Shown here: positions 1 through 8,169 of the stretch, in pieces
Numbering within the stretch: the first letter of the stretch is position 1
Layout: each line of letters begins with the position of its first letter
Assembly (NCBI RefSeq): GCF_033100795.1
Contig: NZ_JAWLVI010000002.1
Span: forward strand, 186,001 to 250,000
Source of the DNA: Pseudothioclava sp033100795
GTDB taxonomy: Bacteria; Pseudomonadota; Alphaproteobacteria; Rhodobacterales; Rhodobacteraceae
Direction: 5' to 3'
DNA: 64,000 bases
The notes under the pieces: generated by a model
What the model was told of the DNA's origin: nothing
The model's input: the letters and a program-made list of their open reading frames with translations, nothing else
Databases searched by the model: none
Program-made: the position numbers and the translations under genes

Positions 1-1
1 A

Positions 2-1366
2 TTGGCCGAAATGCGCACTGGCTCCAATCTGGTGGAGGCAGCGCTGAACCTGCTGGACGGCGTGACCTGCTTTGGCGAGGCGTTCAATCCGGTTCTGATC
101 GGCTATCCCAGCCGCAAGGACATGTTGGGCATCACCAAAGACGAACGCGACGCGGACCCCAAGCAGCTTTGGAAGGCACTCCGCAAAGCCGAGGGGCTGA
201 ACGGGTGCCGCTATTTCCACGACCACGATCCCCGCATCCTTGACACGATGCTGGACGACCCGCGCTGCGCCAAGATCATCCTGACCCGCAACCCGATCGA
301 AAGCTATGTCAGCCTGAAAATCGCCCGCGCCACCGGCCAGTGGAAGCTTGGCGACGCCAAACACCGCAAGGCCGCCAGCGCACAGTTCGATGCGGTCGAA
401 TTCGAGGAGCACCTGGAGGGGCTTCAGGGTTTCCAGATCCGGCTGATGAACCATTTGCAACGCAGTGGGCAAACGGCATTCTATATCGACTACGAGGATG
501 CGCAGGATCTGGATGTGCTGAACGGTCTGGCCGCGTGGCTGGGCGTGGAATCGCGGCTTACAGCCCTGCCTGATTCCCTGGTCGTCCAGAACCCCGAGCC
601 GCTTGAGGCCAAGGTCGCCAACTTCGCTGCGATGGAGGCATCGCTCTCGCGGCTTGACCGTTTCAACCTGTCGCGCACCCCGAATTTCGAACCCCGCCGC
701 GGGCCGGCCGTGCCCGGCTTCATCGCCTGCAAGGAGGCGGGGCTTTTGTATATGCCGATCCGGCCTGCTCTCAGCGCACCGATCCGTGACTGGATGGCCG
801 GCATTGGCCCGCTGGAGGAAGGCTTCTCGCAAAAGACCTTGCGCCAGTGGAAGCGTAAACACACCGGCCACCGCAGCTTTACGGTTGTCCGGCACCCGTT
901 GATGCGCGCGCATCTGGCGCTGAATGCGGTTCTGCATCGTGACGCGATGGCCGAAACCCGGGCGATACTCCGCAAGGCCTATAAGCTGCCTTTGCCCGCC
1001 GAGGGGGATGCAGCGAAGGACTATGCCGCGCTGCTGGTCGCTTTTCTTGGCTGGCTCAAGGCGAATATCAACGGTCAGACCTCACTTCCCGTGCGGGATA
1101 TATGGGCGACGCAATCGGCGCATGTTCAGGGGTTTGCACAATTCGCCCTGCCCGACCTGATTATCCGCGAAGACCGTCTGGCCGAGGATCTGGCCTATCT
1201 CGCCACAGCGGCGGGGGTCGATGCCCCCCCGTTGCCCGACTTTGACGGGGATACGGGTGAGATCAAGCTGGCGGATATCTGGGAGCCCGGGCTAGAAGCC
1301 GCCGCGCGCGAAACCTATCCGCGTGACTTCATGCAATTCGGGTTCGAGGATTGGAAAGCGGCCTGA
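2..1366 (+). CDS. Sulfotransferase-family protein (5' end outside window)
   Basis: The frame is open from the window edge, so the true start lies upstream. The first residues, AEMRTGSN, match the P-loop-like PAPS-binding motif that sits about 10-15 residues from the N-terminus in NodH/Stf0-type sulfotransferases, so only a few residues are probably missing. A second motif, ILTRNPIESYVSLKIA, resembles the 3'-phosphate-binding RxPxxxYxS segment of the same family. The second half (after about residue 230) repeats a similar layout with FTVVRHPLMRAHLA, so the protein may hold two sulfotransferase-like halves, the second lacking a clear P-loop. The substrate cannot be told. The stop codon abuts the stop of the convergent ptsN gene. 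Confidence 0.6.
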   Translation: MAEMRTGSNLVEAALNLLDGVTCFGEAFNPVLIGYPSRKDMLGITKDERDADPKQLWKALRKAEGLNGCRYFHDHDPRILDTMLDDPRCAKIILTRNPIESYVSLKIARATGQWKLGDAKHRKAASAQFDAVEFEEHLEGLQGFQIRLMNHLQRSGQTAFYIDYEDAQDLDVLNGLAAWLGVESRLTALPDSLVVQNPEPLEAKVANFAAMEASLSRLDRFNLSRTPNFEPRRGPAVPGFIACKEAGLLYMPIRPALSAPIRDWMAGIGPLEEGFSQKTLRQWKRKHTGHRSFTVVRHPLMRAHLALNAVLHRDAMAETRAILRKAYKLPLPAEGDAAKDYAALLVAFLGWLKANINGQTSLPVRDIWATQSAHVQGFAQFALPDLIIREDRLAEDLAYLATAAGVDAPPLPDFDGDTGEIKLADIWEPGLEAAARETYPRDFMQFGFEDWKAA

Positions 1367-1375
1367 TCAGGCCGC
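1358..1375. terminator. Perfect 18-bp palindrome spanning two convergent stop codons
   Basis: GCGGCCTGATCAGGCCGC is a perfect inverted repeat centred on the boundary between the TGA of the sulfotransferase gene and the TGA (TCA on this strand) of ptsN. It could fold in transcripts from either side. No T-run follows on either strand, so its role as a terminator is only a possibility. Confidence 0.35.
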
Positions 1376-1831
1376 CTGAACGCCCTGCGCTGCCGTCAGG
1401 ACAGCGTGGAGCGTCGCCGGATCGGAGTTTGCCCGCAGCTTGGCGCAGGTTTCCGCAGACCGCATCGTGCGCGAGACAAGAGCCAGCGCTTTCAGATGCT
1501 CAACCCCCGAATCCTTGGGGGCGAAGAGCGCAAAAACCAGATCGACGGGCAGACGATCCACCGCATCGAAATCAAGTTGCTTTTCAAGACGCAGGAAAAC
1601 GCCAACCACGCGGTTAAGACCGTGCAGGCGGGCATGTGGCAGGGCCACCCCATGACCCACGCCGGTCGGTCCGAGGCTCTCACGCTCTTGCAGCGCATCG
1701 ACCGTCTGGGCCGCATCCAGCCCGTAGGCTGAATGCGCGATTTCACCAAGATCCTGGAACAGGCGCTTCTTGCTCGTGACGTTGTTCAGCACCTTAACGG
1801 CGCCCGGCAAGAGCAGGTTAGACAAATCCAT
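1367..1831 (-). CDS. ptsN: PTS IIA-like nitrogen regulatory protein PtsN
   Basis: A 154-residue protein of the EIIA(Ntr) family, the terminal phosphoacceptor of the nitrogen-related PTS, which modulates potassium, nitrogen and envelope functions in proteobacteria. The segment GVGHGVALPHARL carries the expected phosphorylated histidine (His66). The ATG at 1831 (MDLSNLL) was preferred over a GTG six codons upstream because the family normally begins with this short helix. It lies downstream of hpf on the same strand, the usual hpf-ptsN order, although rpoN, which often precedes hpf, is absent here. Confidence 0.9.
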   Translation of the reverse strand: MDLSNLLLPGAVKVLNNVTSKKRLFQDLGEIAHSAYGLDAAQTVDALQERESLGPTGVGHGVALPHARLHGLNRVVGVFLRLEKQLDFDAVDRLPVDLVFALFAPKDSGVEHLKALALVSRTMRSAETCAKLRANSDPATLHAVLTAAQGVQAA

Positions 1832-1866
1832 AAGCTTCGACTTTTCCACGCCCGTTTTCAGGACAT

Positions 1867-2442
1867 TTATTTGCTGTTACGCGGGTCGATCCAGCCGACA
1901 TTGCCGTCTTCGCGGCGATGCACGACGTTGACCCCGCCATGTTTCTCGTTGCGGAAGACAAGCAAATCGGCACCGGACAGCTCCATCTGCATCACCGCTT
2001 CGCCAACCGAGATCGTGGGGACTTTGGTCTCCATCTCGGCGACGATGATCGGCGAGAGACCGCCGCCATCAGCACCCGACTCATCTTCATCCGCGGCGAG
2101 CACATACATGCCTGCGGCGCCAAATTCAACCGGCTCCGAACGTTCCTTGTGGTGATCCTTCAGGCGGCGCTTGTGGCGGCGCAGCTGCTTATCCATCTTT
2201 TCACGGCACGATTCGAAGGCCGCATACACCTCGGTCGCGTGACCTTTGGCCGTTGCGGTCAGGCCGGTCGACAGGTGAACAGTCGCCTCGCAAAGAAACT
2301 CATGGGCATTTTTCGAGAACACCACCGTGGCATCGGTCGGGCGCTGAGAATATTTCTCAACGGTCTCACCGAGTTCGGCTTTTACATGGGTTTGCAGTGC
2401 GTCGCCCACGTCGAGTTGTTTGCCGCTGATTTGGTAGCGCAT
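1867..2442 (-). CDS. hpf: Ribosome hibernation promoting factor, long form
   Basis: A 191-residue protein. The N-terminal 100 residues (MRYQISGKQLDVGDAL) form the RaiA/HPF fold that binds the 30S decoding region. The C-terminal part (about 130-190, VFRNEKHGGVNVVHRREDGNVGWIDP) is the dimerisation domain of long HPF, which pairs 70S ribosomes into 100S dimers in stationary phase. A strong ribosome-binding site (GAAGGAGA) precedes the ATG. It sits between lptB and ptsN, 35 bases upstream of ptsN, so the two are probably co-transcribed. A promoter-like sequence lies in the 247-base gap behind lptB. Confidence 0.93.
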   Translation of the reverse strand: MRYQISGKQLDVGDALQTHVKAELGETVEKYSQRPTDATVVFSKNAHEFLCEATVHLSTGLTATAKGHATEVYAAFESCREKMDKQLRRHKRRLKDHHKERSEPVEFGAAGMYVLAADEDESGADGGGLSPIIVAEMETKVPTISVGEAVMQMELSGADLLVFRNEKHGGVNVVHRREDGNVGWIDPRNSK

Positions 2443-2625
2443 GGCTTCTCCTTCACGTCGTCAGTGCCTGAACCCGAACCAATCACGGCCGGGTTGCAGA
2501 GCGGTTAAATCTCTTGAAAAAACAGCGTTCGACATCCGGTCTCTTCTTTCAGGTTGAGCGAATTGGGGCCGGAAATCCTGCCGCGATTGCGCATTTGAGA
2601 AGGGGCGGTGTTCACGCATTTGTCT

Positions 2626-2655
2626 TATTTGGGAACGGATCGGCGCCAGTGTCAA
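2626..2655 (-). promoter_or_regulatory. Possible sigma-70 promoter for hpf-ptsN
   Basis: On the minus strand TTGACA (2655-2650) is followed after 18 bases by CAAATA (2631-2626). The -35 is perfect and the -10 is poor. It lies in the 247-base gap between lptB and hpf and would give a leader of about 175 bases. Nothing else was recognised in this gap. Confidence 0.35.
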
Positions 2656-2689
2656 CGGGGCAGTTTCGCTGCGGCGCAAAAGGATGCGC

Positions 2690-3451
2690 TTAGATGATCC
2701 GGAAGTTCTGGCCCAGATAGACGCGGCGCACATTCTCATCGGCGACGACCTCGTCGGTCGTGCCCGACATGAGCACTTTGCCATCGTGCAAAATATACGC
2801 ACGATCCACGATTTCGAGGGTTTCGCGCACGTTATGGTCGGTAATCAGAACACCGATGCCCCGCTCTTTCAGTTGCGCAACCAGTTGCCGGATTTCGCCA
2901 ACGGCAATTGGATCGACCCCCGCAAAAGGTTCGTCCAGCAAAAGATATTTCGGATCAGCGGCCAGACAGCGCGCGATCTCGACCCGACGCCGCTCGCCGC
3001 CCGACAGCGCCAGCGCGGGCGCCTGACGCAAATGCCCGATCGAGAAGTCGCCGAGCAATTCTTCCAGACGCTCGCGCCGATGATGCGGCTCATCCAGCAC
3101 AATCTCGAGCACGGCCATGATGTTTTGCTCGACCGTCAGCCCCCGAAAAATCGAGTTTTCCTGCGGCAGATAGCCAATCCCCATCCGCGCGCGGCGATAC
3201 ATCGGCAACTGCGTCACATCCTGCCCGTCGATGGTGACGCGGCCCGCATCAGGTGTAATCAGCCCCGCGATATTGTAAAAGCAGGTCGTCTTGCCCGAGC
3301 CGTTCGGCCCTAGCAAAGCCACGGCCTCTCCCTGGCGCAAGGCCAGCGACACGCCACGGATCACGGGGCGGCGGCGATAGGATTTGTGAAGCCCTTCAAC
3401 CTCAAGCCCCCGCGCTTCGGCCGGGGCGATATTCGTTACGGTTGCGGACAT
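2690..3451 (-). CDS. lptB: LPS export ABC transporter ATP-binding protein LptB
   Basis: The 253-residue ATPase of the LptB2FG complex, which extracts LPS from the inner membrane and drives it along the LptC-A-D bridge. It shows Walker A GPNGSGKTT (48-56), Q-loop Gln97, signature LSGGERR (149-155), Walker B YLLLDEP (169-175) and switch His206. The first 15 residues are an extra N-terminal tail before the usual LEVEGL start. Its ATG overlaps the lptA stop by one base (TAATG), showing translational coupling. lptF and lptG are not in the window. Confidence 0.96.
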   Translation of the reverse strand: MSATVTNIAPAEARGLEVEGLHKSYRRRPVIRGVSLALRQGEAVALLGPNGSGKTTCFYNIAGLITPDAGRVTIDGQDVTQLPMYRRARMGIGYLPQENSIFRGLTVEQNIMAVLEIVLDEPHHRRERLEELLGDFSIGHLRQAPALALSGGERRRVEIARCLAADPKYLLLDEPFAGVDPIAVGEIRQLVAQLKERGIGVLITDHNVRETLEIVDRAYILHDGKVLMSGTTDEVVADENVRRVYLGQNFRII

Positions 3452-3936
3452 TACTTCTCCTTCGGGGTCAGGATGGTCTTTACGCGGCCATCCATCTGCC
3501 CCTTACCCGTCACCAGATCCACACTCAGCCGGTTGCCCGTCATCACATTGCCGCCCTGCGTCAGCATCACATCGCCCGACATGACAAGCGTCCCCGCGCT
3601 GACGTCATAGACGGCCTCGCGCGCCTCGGCGGCCTCTTGCGGCGTCGCCATCGTCACACCACCCGACGCACGCAGGGTCTTGATGGTCGAGCGATCCTCG
3701 CCCGCATAATCCACATCCAGCCGCGCCGCGCTCAGCCGCATATCCGCCTGAATGACAATCACATCGCCCGAAAACACCGCCTGCCCGGTCTGGTTATCCA
3801 CCTCGAGCGTATCGGCATTCACCTCGACCGGCGCATCGGGGTTCGCCCGCAGCCCGCCAAAAGTGATCGACTGCGCCGCAACGGGGTTGGTGGAGATAAG
3901 GCAGATCAGGGCAAAAATGCGCGCGGCGGGGAGCAT
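3451..3936 (-). CDS. lptA: LPS transport periplasmic protein LptA
   Basis: A 161-residue OstA/LptA-type protein with a signal peptide (MLPAARIFALICLISTNP, then VAA before the likely cut). The core holds the repeats typical of the beta-jellyroll bridge (EVNADTLEVDNQTGQAVFSG, then MRLSAARLDVDY). The ATG at 3936, with GAGG just upstream, was chosen over an upstream TTG at 3960 that would spoil the signal peptide. It starts 8 bases after the lptC stop and overlaps lptB by one base, so lptC-lptA-lptB is one translational unit. Confidence 0.9.
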   Translation of the reverse strand: MLPAARIFALICLISTNPVAAQSITFGGLRANPDAPVEVNADTLEVDNQTGQAVFSGDVIVIQADMRLSAARLDVDYAGEDRSTIKTLRASGGVTMATPQEAAEAREAVYDVSAGTLVMSGDVMLTQGGNVMTGNRLSVDLVTGKGQMDGRVKTILTPKEK

Positions 3937-3944
3937 CGGGAACC

Positions 3945-4547
3945 TCACTTTCCGGGCCAATATATCAACTTGACGCGGTCGTTAAATACCATCTGGCCCG
4001 GCGCGCCCTTTTCTGCGCCCGAAAGCCGCATCGAACCGGCGTTGAGTGTGCCGAAAGGCGCCTCGACCGCTACCGCGCCGGGCGATGTGATCTCGGTCGC
4101 CTCGGTATTCATCAGCACCTTGTCCGAGCGCATCGCATAGCCGCTGGAAAGCGTCACTGTCACAGCATCCGAAAGCACCAGCCCTGTTTCAAGCGGGTCA
4201 AACCGCCCGTCCGCAGCAGCAAGGGCAATCCGAAGCCCCTCTGGCGTGGTCAGTTCGGCCTGCACCGCCTGAACCCGCGCGCCCTGTCCTCCCTCCGGGT
4301 CCGGCGCGGCACGCTCGGCAGTTGCGACCAGTGTCGCGCCATCTTCGGTCACACCCGCATATTCGGGCCGGATTACGGCTGCCTCTTGCGCCAGCTTCTC
4401 GACATCGACCTCTGCATAGGGGATCGCGGAATAGGGGTCGATCCGGTTGGAAAACAGAAACAGCGTCGACAGCAGCACCAGCGCGATCAGCGGCAAAGTG
4501 ATCTTTGCAACCCCGATCAGATGCGTGCTGCGACTGCCATAGGCCAT
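3945..4547 (-). CDS. lptC: LPS export inner-membrane protein LptC
   Basis: A 200-residue protein with one N-terminal transmembrane anchor (about 15-32, ITLPLIALVLLSTLFLF) and a periplasmic region resembling the LptC jellyroll. It links the LptB2FG ATPase to LptA. Sequence conservation in this family is low; the call rests on the anchor, the length and its place between kdsD and lptA. Its ATG overlaps the kdsD stop by one base (TGATG). Confidence 0.88.
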   Translation of the reverse strand: MAYGSRSTHLIGVAKITLPLIALVLLSTLFLFSNRIDPYSAIPYAEVDVEKLAQEAAVIRPEYAGVTEDGATLVATAERAAPDPEGGQGARVQAVQAELTTPEGLRIALAAADGRFDPLETGLVLSDAVTVTLSSGYAMRSDKVLMNTEATEITSPGAVAVEAPFGTLNAGSMRLSGAEKGAPGQMVFNDRVKLIYWPGK

Positions 4548-5503
4548 CAGACCACCCCTGCGCGCAGGCAGTCGTGGATATGCAAGATGCCAACGGGGCG
4601 CCCCTCGTCCACGACAAAAAGACAGGTGATCTTGCGGCTGTTCATCTCTGCCACGGCAGCTTCGGCAAGCTCTGAAGGCCGGATTGTGCGCGGCGCGCGG
4701 GTCATTACCTCGCCCGCCGAATGGTCCAGCAGCCCCGCCATATGGCGCCGCAAATCGCCGTCTGTGACAATCCCGATCAAGGCTCCGCCTGCATCGGTCA
4801 CGCCCACCACGCCAAAGCCCTTCTGGCTAATGGTCAGCAGCGCCTCGGGCATCGGCGTATCCTCGGACACCAGCGGCAGATCGACATGCATCAGGTCGCC
4901 CACTTTCGACAGCTTCGCCCCCAGCTTGCCGCCCGGATGGAAGATGCGGAAATGTTCAGGCGTGAAGGCGCGATGCTCCATCAGCGCAACCGCCAGAGCA
5001 TCCCCCAGCGCCAGCGTCATCGTCGTCGAGGTCGTCGGCACAACGCCCGTGCCGCAGGCCTCGGCTGCGCGCGGCAGAACGATGGCCACATCCGCCTGCG
5101 TCAGAAGAGTCGAGTCAGAGCGCGAGGCAACCCCGATCAGCGGAATACGAAAGCGGCGCGTATGCGCGATGATGTCCGACAGTTCGGGCGTCTCGCCCGA
5201 GTTCGACAGCACCAGCGCGACGTCATTTTCGGTCACCATCCCCAGATCGCCGTGGCTCGCCTCGGCCGGATGGACGAATTGCGCGGGCGTGCCGGTCGAG
5301 GCCAGCGTCGCGGCAATCTTGCGCCCGATATGGCCCGATTTGCCCATGCCCGAAACGATCACCCGCCCCTTGGCGCGCAAAATCACCTCGACCGCATCAA
5401 CAAAAGAACCGTCCAGCGTGTCAGACAGGGCGCGCAGGCCGTCGGCCTCGATCCCGATGGCCTTGCGGGCGGTGGCCAGAAAATCAGTGGTGGAAGATGT
5501 CAT
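4547..5503 (-). CDS. kdsD: Arabinose-5-phosphate isomerase KdsD/KpsF
   Basis: A 318-residue enzyme interconverting ribulose-5-phosphate and arabinose-5-phosphate, the first step towards Kdo for LPS. An N-terminal SIS sugar-phosphate isomerase domain (about 35-170, with VSGMGKSGHIGRKIAATL) is followed by two CBS repeats (about 205-318). The ATG at 5503 (MTSSTTDFLATARK) has a strong GGGAGGAG site upstream and was preferred over a longer frame inside rnd. It overlaps the end of rnd by 20 bases and lies directly upstream of lptCAB, tying Kdo supply to LPS transport. Confidence 0.95.
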   Translation of the reverse strand: MTSSTTDFLATARKAIGIEADGLRALSDTLDGSFVDAVEVILRAKGRVIVSGMGKSGHIGRKIAATLASTGTPAQFVHPAEASHGDLGMVTENDVALVLSNSGETPELSDIIAHTRRFRIPLIGVASRSDSTLLTQADVAIVLPRAAEACGTGVVPTTSTTMTLALGDALAVALMEHRAFTPEHFRIFHPGGKLGAKLSKVGDLMHVDLPLVSEDTPMPEALLTISQKGFGVVGVTDAGGALIGIVTDGDLRRHMAGLLDHSAGEVMTRAPRTIRPSELAEAAVAEMNSRKITCLFVVDEGRPVGILHIHDCLRAGVV

Positions 5504-6098
5504 TCGGCTCCTCCCACCCGAGCAGATCAAGCTGCGCCCGCGTCGGCAGGAAATCGAAACAGGCCTGCGCCAAACCCATGCGGCCTTCGCGTTCAAGCCG
5601 CGTGACCAGAACTTCTTTCAGGCGGTGCAGATACAGAACATCCGAGGCCGCATATTCCAGCTGTGCATCGGTCAGATCCGCCGCGCCCCAGTCCGAGGTC
5701 TGCTGCTGCTTGGAAATATCGACGCCCGCCAGCTCTTGCAGCAGGTTCTTCAGTCCGTGGCGATCCGTGAACGTGCGCACCATCTTGGAGGCGATCTTGG
5801 TGCAGAACACCGGCGCCGTCACCACGCCGAACGCATTATACAGCGCAGCAACATCAAAGCGGCCAAAGTGGAACAGCTTTTCGACCCCCGGATCAGCCAG
5901 CATCGTGCACAAACGCTGCGCCTCTGTCTGGCCCTTGGCGATCTGCACCAGATGGGCGTTCCCGTCACCCGAGCTAAGTTGCACCAGACACAGCCGGTCG
6001 CGGCGCGGATCAAGCCCCATGGTTTCGGTATCAATTGCCACCACAGGACCAAGGTCCAGCCCCTCGGGAAGGTCGTTCTTATGCAGATGGATTGCCAC
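5484..6098 (-). CDS. rnd: Ribonuclease D, short exonuclease-only form
   Basis: A 204-residue 3'-5' exonuclease of the DEDDy group. Seen are DTE (Asp23, Glu25) in motif Exo I, Asp82 in FGRFD (Exo II), and Tyr149 with Asp153 in YAASD (Exo III). The HRDC domains of E. coli RNase D (about 375 residues) are absent, as is common for the short form in alphaproteobacteria. It probably trims tRNA or other RNA 3' ends. It is the first gene of the run rnd-kdsD-lptC-lptA-lptB, with an 80-base gap to rfbA upstream. Confidence 0.9.
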   Translation of the reverse strand: MAIHLHKNDLPEGLDLGPVVAIDTETMGLDPRRDRLCLVQLSSGDGNAHLVQIAKGQTEAQRLCTMLADPGVEKLFHFGRFDVAALYNAFGVVTAPVFCTKIASKMVRTFTDRHGLKNLLQELAGVDISKQQQTSDWGAADLTDAQLEYAASDVLYLHRLKEVLVTRLEREGRMGLAQACFDFLPTRAQLDLLGWEEPNDIFHH

Positions 6099-6178
6099 GG
6101 GTCGTCTCTTTTTCGAAAAATCTGTGCTGCGCCATATAAGCCTTTCGATGCGCCATTGCCAATGCGCGCGTTCTCGCG

Positions 6179-7063
6179 CTAGCGGCGGCCCTCGGCCTCT
6201 CGCACAAGGCGGGCGAGATAGGCGCCATAGCTTGATTTCGCCACCGCATCGGCGCGCGCACGCAACGCATCCAGATCAATCCAGCCCGCCGCATAGGCGA
6301 TCTCTTCGGGGCACCCCGCCTGAAGCCCCTGACGTTCCTCGAGCGAGCGCACGAAATTCCCTGCATCCAGAAGGCTTGCGTGGGTTCCGGTATCCAGCCA
6401 GGCATAGCCTCGCCCCATGGTTTCAACCGTTAGCCCCCCGTCACGCAGGTAATCGTTCAGCAGATCGGCAATTTCCAGCTCTCCTCGCGCCGAGGGGCGG
6501 ATCTTTGCCGCGCGCACCGGCGCTGAACCATCAAGGAAATAAAGCCCCGTCACCGCGTAATTAGACGGGGGATCGGCAGGTTTTTCGACGATCGCGCGCA
6601 CGCTGCGGTCAGGTGCGAAATCCAGCACGCCATAGCGCTGCGGATCGGCGACATGATAGCCGAACACCGTGCCCCCCTCCTGTGCATCCGCGCGTTTCAA
6701 AAGCTCGGGCAGGCCGTGACCGAAAAACAGGTTGTCCCCCAGCACCATTGCCGAGGGCGCGCCCGCCAGAAAATCCTCTGCCAGAAGATACGCCTGCGCC
6801 AGCCCCTCGGGGCGCGGCTGAACGATGTAGGTGAGAGAAACACCCCATTGGGCGCCATCGCCAAGCGCGCGCTCGAACTGCGCACGGTCCTCTGGCGCTG
6901 TAATGATGGCGATCTCGCGGATGCCTGCCAGCATCAGGACTGAAAGCGGATAGTAGATCATCGGCTTGTTGTAGATCGGCAAAAGCTGCTTCGAGACACC
7001 CACGGTAATCGGATACAGGCGTGTGCCGCTCCCGCCCGCCAGAATGATGCCCTTGTGTTTCAT
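6179..7063 (-). CDS. rfbA: Glucose-1-phosphate thymidylyltransferase RfbA/RmlA
   Basis: A 294-residue nucleotidyltransferase making dTDP-glucose, the first step of dTDP-L-rhamnose synthesis. GGSGTRLYP (10-18) is the nucleotide-binding loop, followed by SKQLLPIYNKPMIYYPLS and the conserved LGDNLF. The ATG at 7063 overlaps the rfbD stop by 4 bases (ATGA), so rfbD and rfbA were one operon. With rfbD truncated and rfbB and rfbC absent from the window, the pathway appears incomplete here. Confidence 0.95.
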   Translation of the reverse strand: MKHKGIILAGGSGTRLYPITVGVSKQLLPIYNKPMIYYPLSVLMLAGIREIAIITAPEDRAQFERALGDGAQWGVSLTYIVQPRPEGLAQAYLLAEDFLAGAPSAMVLGDNLFFGHGLPELLKRADAQEGGTVFGYHVADPQRYGVLDFAPDRSVRAIVEKPADPPSNYAVTGLYFLDGSAPVRAAKIRPSARGELEIADLLNDYLRDGGLTVETMGRGYAWLDTGTHASLLDAGNFVRSLEERQGLQAGCPEEIAYAAGWIDLDALRARADAVAKSSYGAYLARLVREAEGRR

Positions 7064-7605
7064 CTCTCGCCCTCCAACTCGCACAAAATAGTGTCAATCG
7101 CGGCCCGCCAGTCGGGGCGCCGTAACCCGAAAACAGTCTCTGTTTCACGGCAATCGAGCCGCGAATTATGCGGCCTGACCGCGGGGTGGGGAAAGGCGTC
7201 CGAAGAAACCCTCTCCACCGTGCAATCTAGCCCCGCGCGGTTAAAAATCTCTGTCGCAAACCCCGCCCAGCTCGTGTCGGGCGCTCCGGCGAAATGGTAG
7301 ATGCCGGATTTGTCAGGATCATCGGCCAGCGCTTGTGCGATCGTCAGGCAGGCTGTGGCCAAAGCCTCGGCCGGAGTAGGCCCGCCAATCTGGTCGTCAA
7401 CCACGCGAATTCGACCCTGTTCCGCCCCCAAACGCAGCATCGTGCGCAGGAAATTGGCCCCATGCGCCGAAAACACCCACGAGGTGCGCAGCACGGCCCA
7501 AGCCCCGCCTGCCGCCGTAACGGCCTCTTCGCCGGCACGTTTCGAGCGGCCATAGGCGTTCAGCGGCGCGCAGGCGTCGGCGGGGTTCCAAGGTGTATCG
7601 CCGCT
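7060..7605 (-). pseudogene. rfbD: rfbD (dTDP-4-dehydrorhamnose reductase), 5' end missing
   Basis: Only the C-terminal 180 or so residues of an expected ~290 remain. Recognisable are GSGDTPWNPAD, then APLNAYGRSKRAGEEAV with the catalytic Tyr-Lys (YGRSK), RTSWVFSAHGANFLRTML and the C-terminal NSRLDC segment. Reading further upstream, RfbD similarity stops at about 7605 and the next bases read well as FliF on the opposite strand. The N-terminal NADPH-binding half is gone. A GTG at 7494 could start a 144-residue fragment lacking the catalytic motif. It is a deletion remnant or a misassembly product. Confidence 0.8.
7129..7147. repeat. Dispersed near-palindrome TGAAAYAG-N3-CTRTTTCA (copy in rfbD)
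   Basis: Matches 14 of 16 arm positions: GAAAACAG, spacer TCT, CTGTTTCA. It lies in the rfbD remnant, read there as E-T-E-T-V-F. Confidence 0.5.
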
Positions 7606-8169
7606 ACCGACGGTGCAGGGAACACAAGCTGGCAGCCGCGCTCCGAACAGGAGCTGGGTGATTTGCGTGAACTTGTCGCCTCCACGGTCGGCTACACTGA
7701 GTCGCGCGGGGATGTGATTACGATCCGCTCAATGGCATTCGAACCGGTGCTTGAGGAAGGCACGCTTGCCGAACCCGGTATGCTCGCCGGTGCAAAGCTG
7801 GATATCATGCAGATCATCCAGCTTGTTGTGGCAGCGCTTGTCGCGCTTGTCCTTGGGCTATTCGTCATGCGTCCGATTCTGACCCAGACACCCGTCGCGG
7901 TTGCCGGAGAATTGCCCGCGCCGGAGACTGCATCAAGCGACGCACTCACCGGCGAGATCGAGGACACGGGATCTGATCTGTCCGACGGAAATTTCCCGGC
8001 GCTCGGCTTCGGCGACTTCGATATGCCGATGGCCATGGGGAACGGGTTTGGCGATGACGCTACAATTGCAGACCCCGTAGATCGTATCAAAAAGCTGATC
8101 GAGGAGCGGCAGTCGGAAACCGTCGAGATCCTTCGTAGCTGGATGGAAAATGAAGGGGAGCGAGCATAA
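7603..8169 (+). pseudogene. fliF: fliF (flagellar MS-ring protein), 5' end missing
   Basis: About 188 codons remain of a protein usually near 550 residues. The fragment starts in the segment TDGAGNTSWQPRSEQEL, continues with LRELVASTVGYTESRGDVITI, typical of the end of the FliF periplasmic region, then shows the second transmembrane helix (LDIMQIIQLVVAALVALVLGLFVM, given here in parts) and the acidic C-terminal tail that binds FliG (DRIKKLIEERQSETVEILRSW). All upstream FliF sequence, including the first membrane helix and ring-building motifs, is missing at the junction with rfbD near 7603. The stop overlaps the fliH start (TAATG). Confidence 0.82.

Noticed and set aside
4386..6182. Long open frame on the plus strand opposite lptC, kdsD and rnd
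   Set aside because: It is antisense to three well-recognised genes, has no family match by eye, and is explained by GC-rich codon bias.
7294..7602. Upstream extension of the fliF frame through the rfbD remnant
   Set aside because: Residues before about 7603 do not read like FliF and are antisense to RfbD; they are read-through, not gene.
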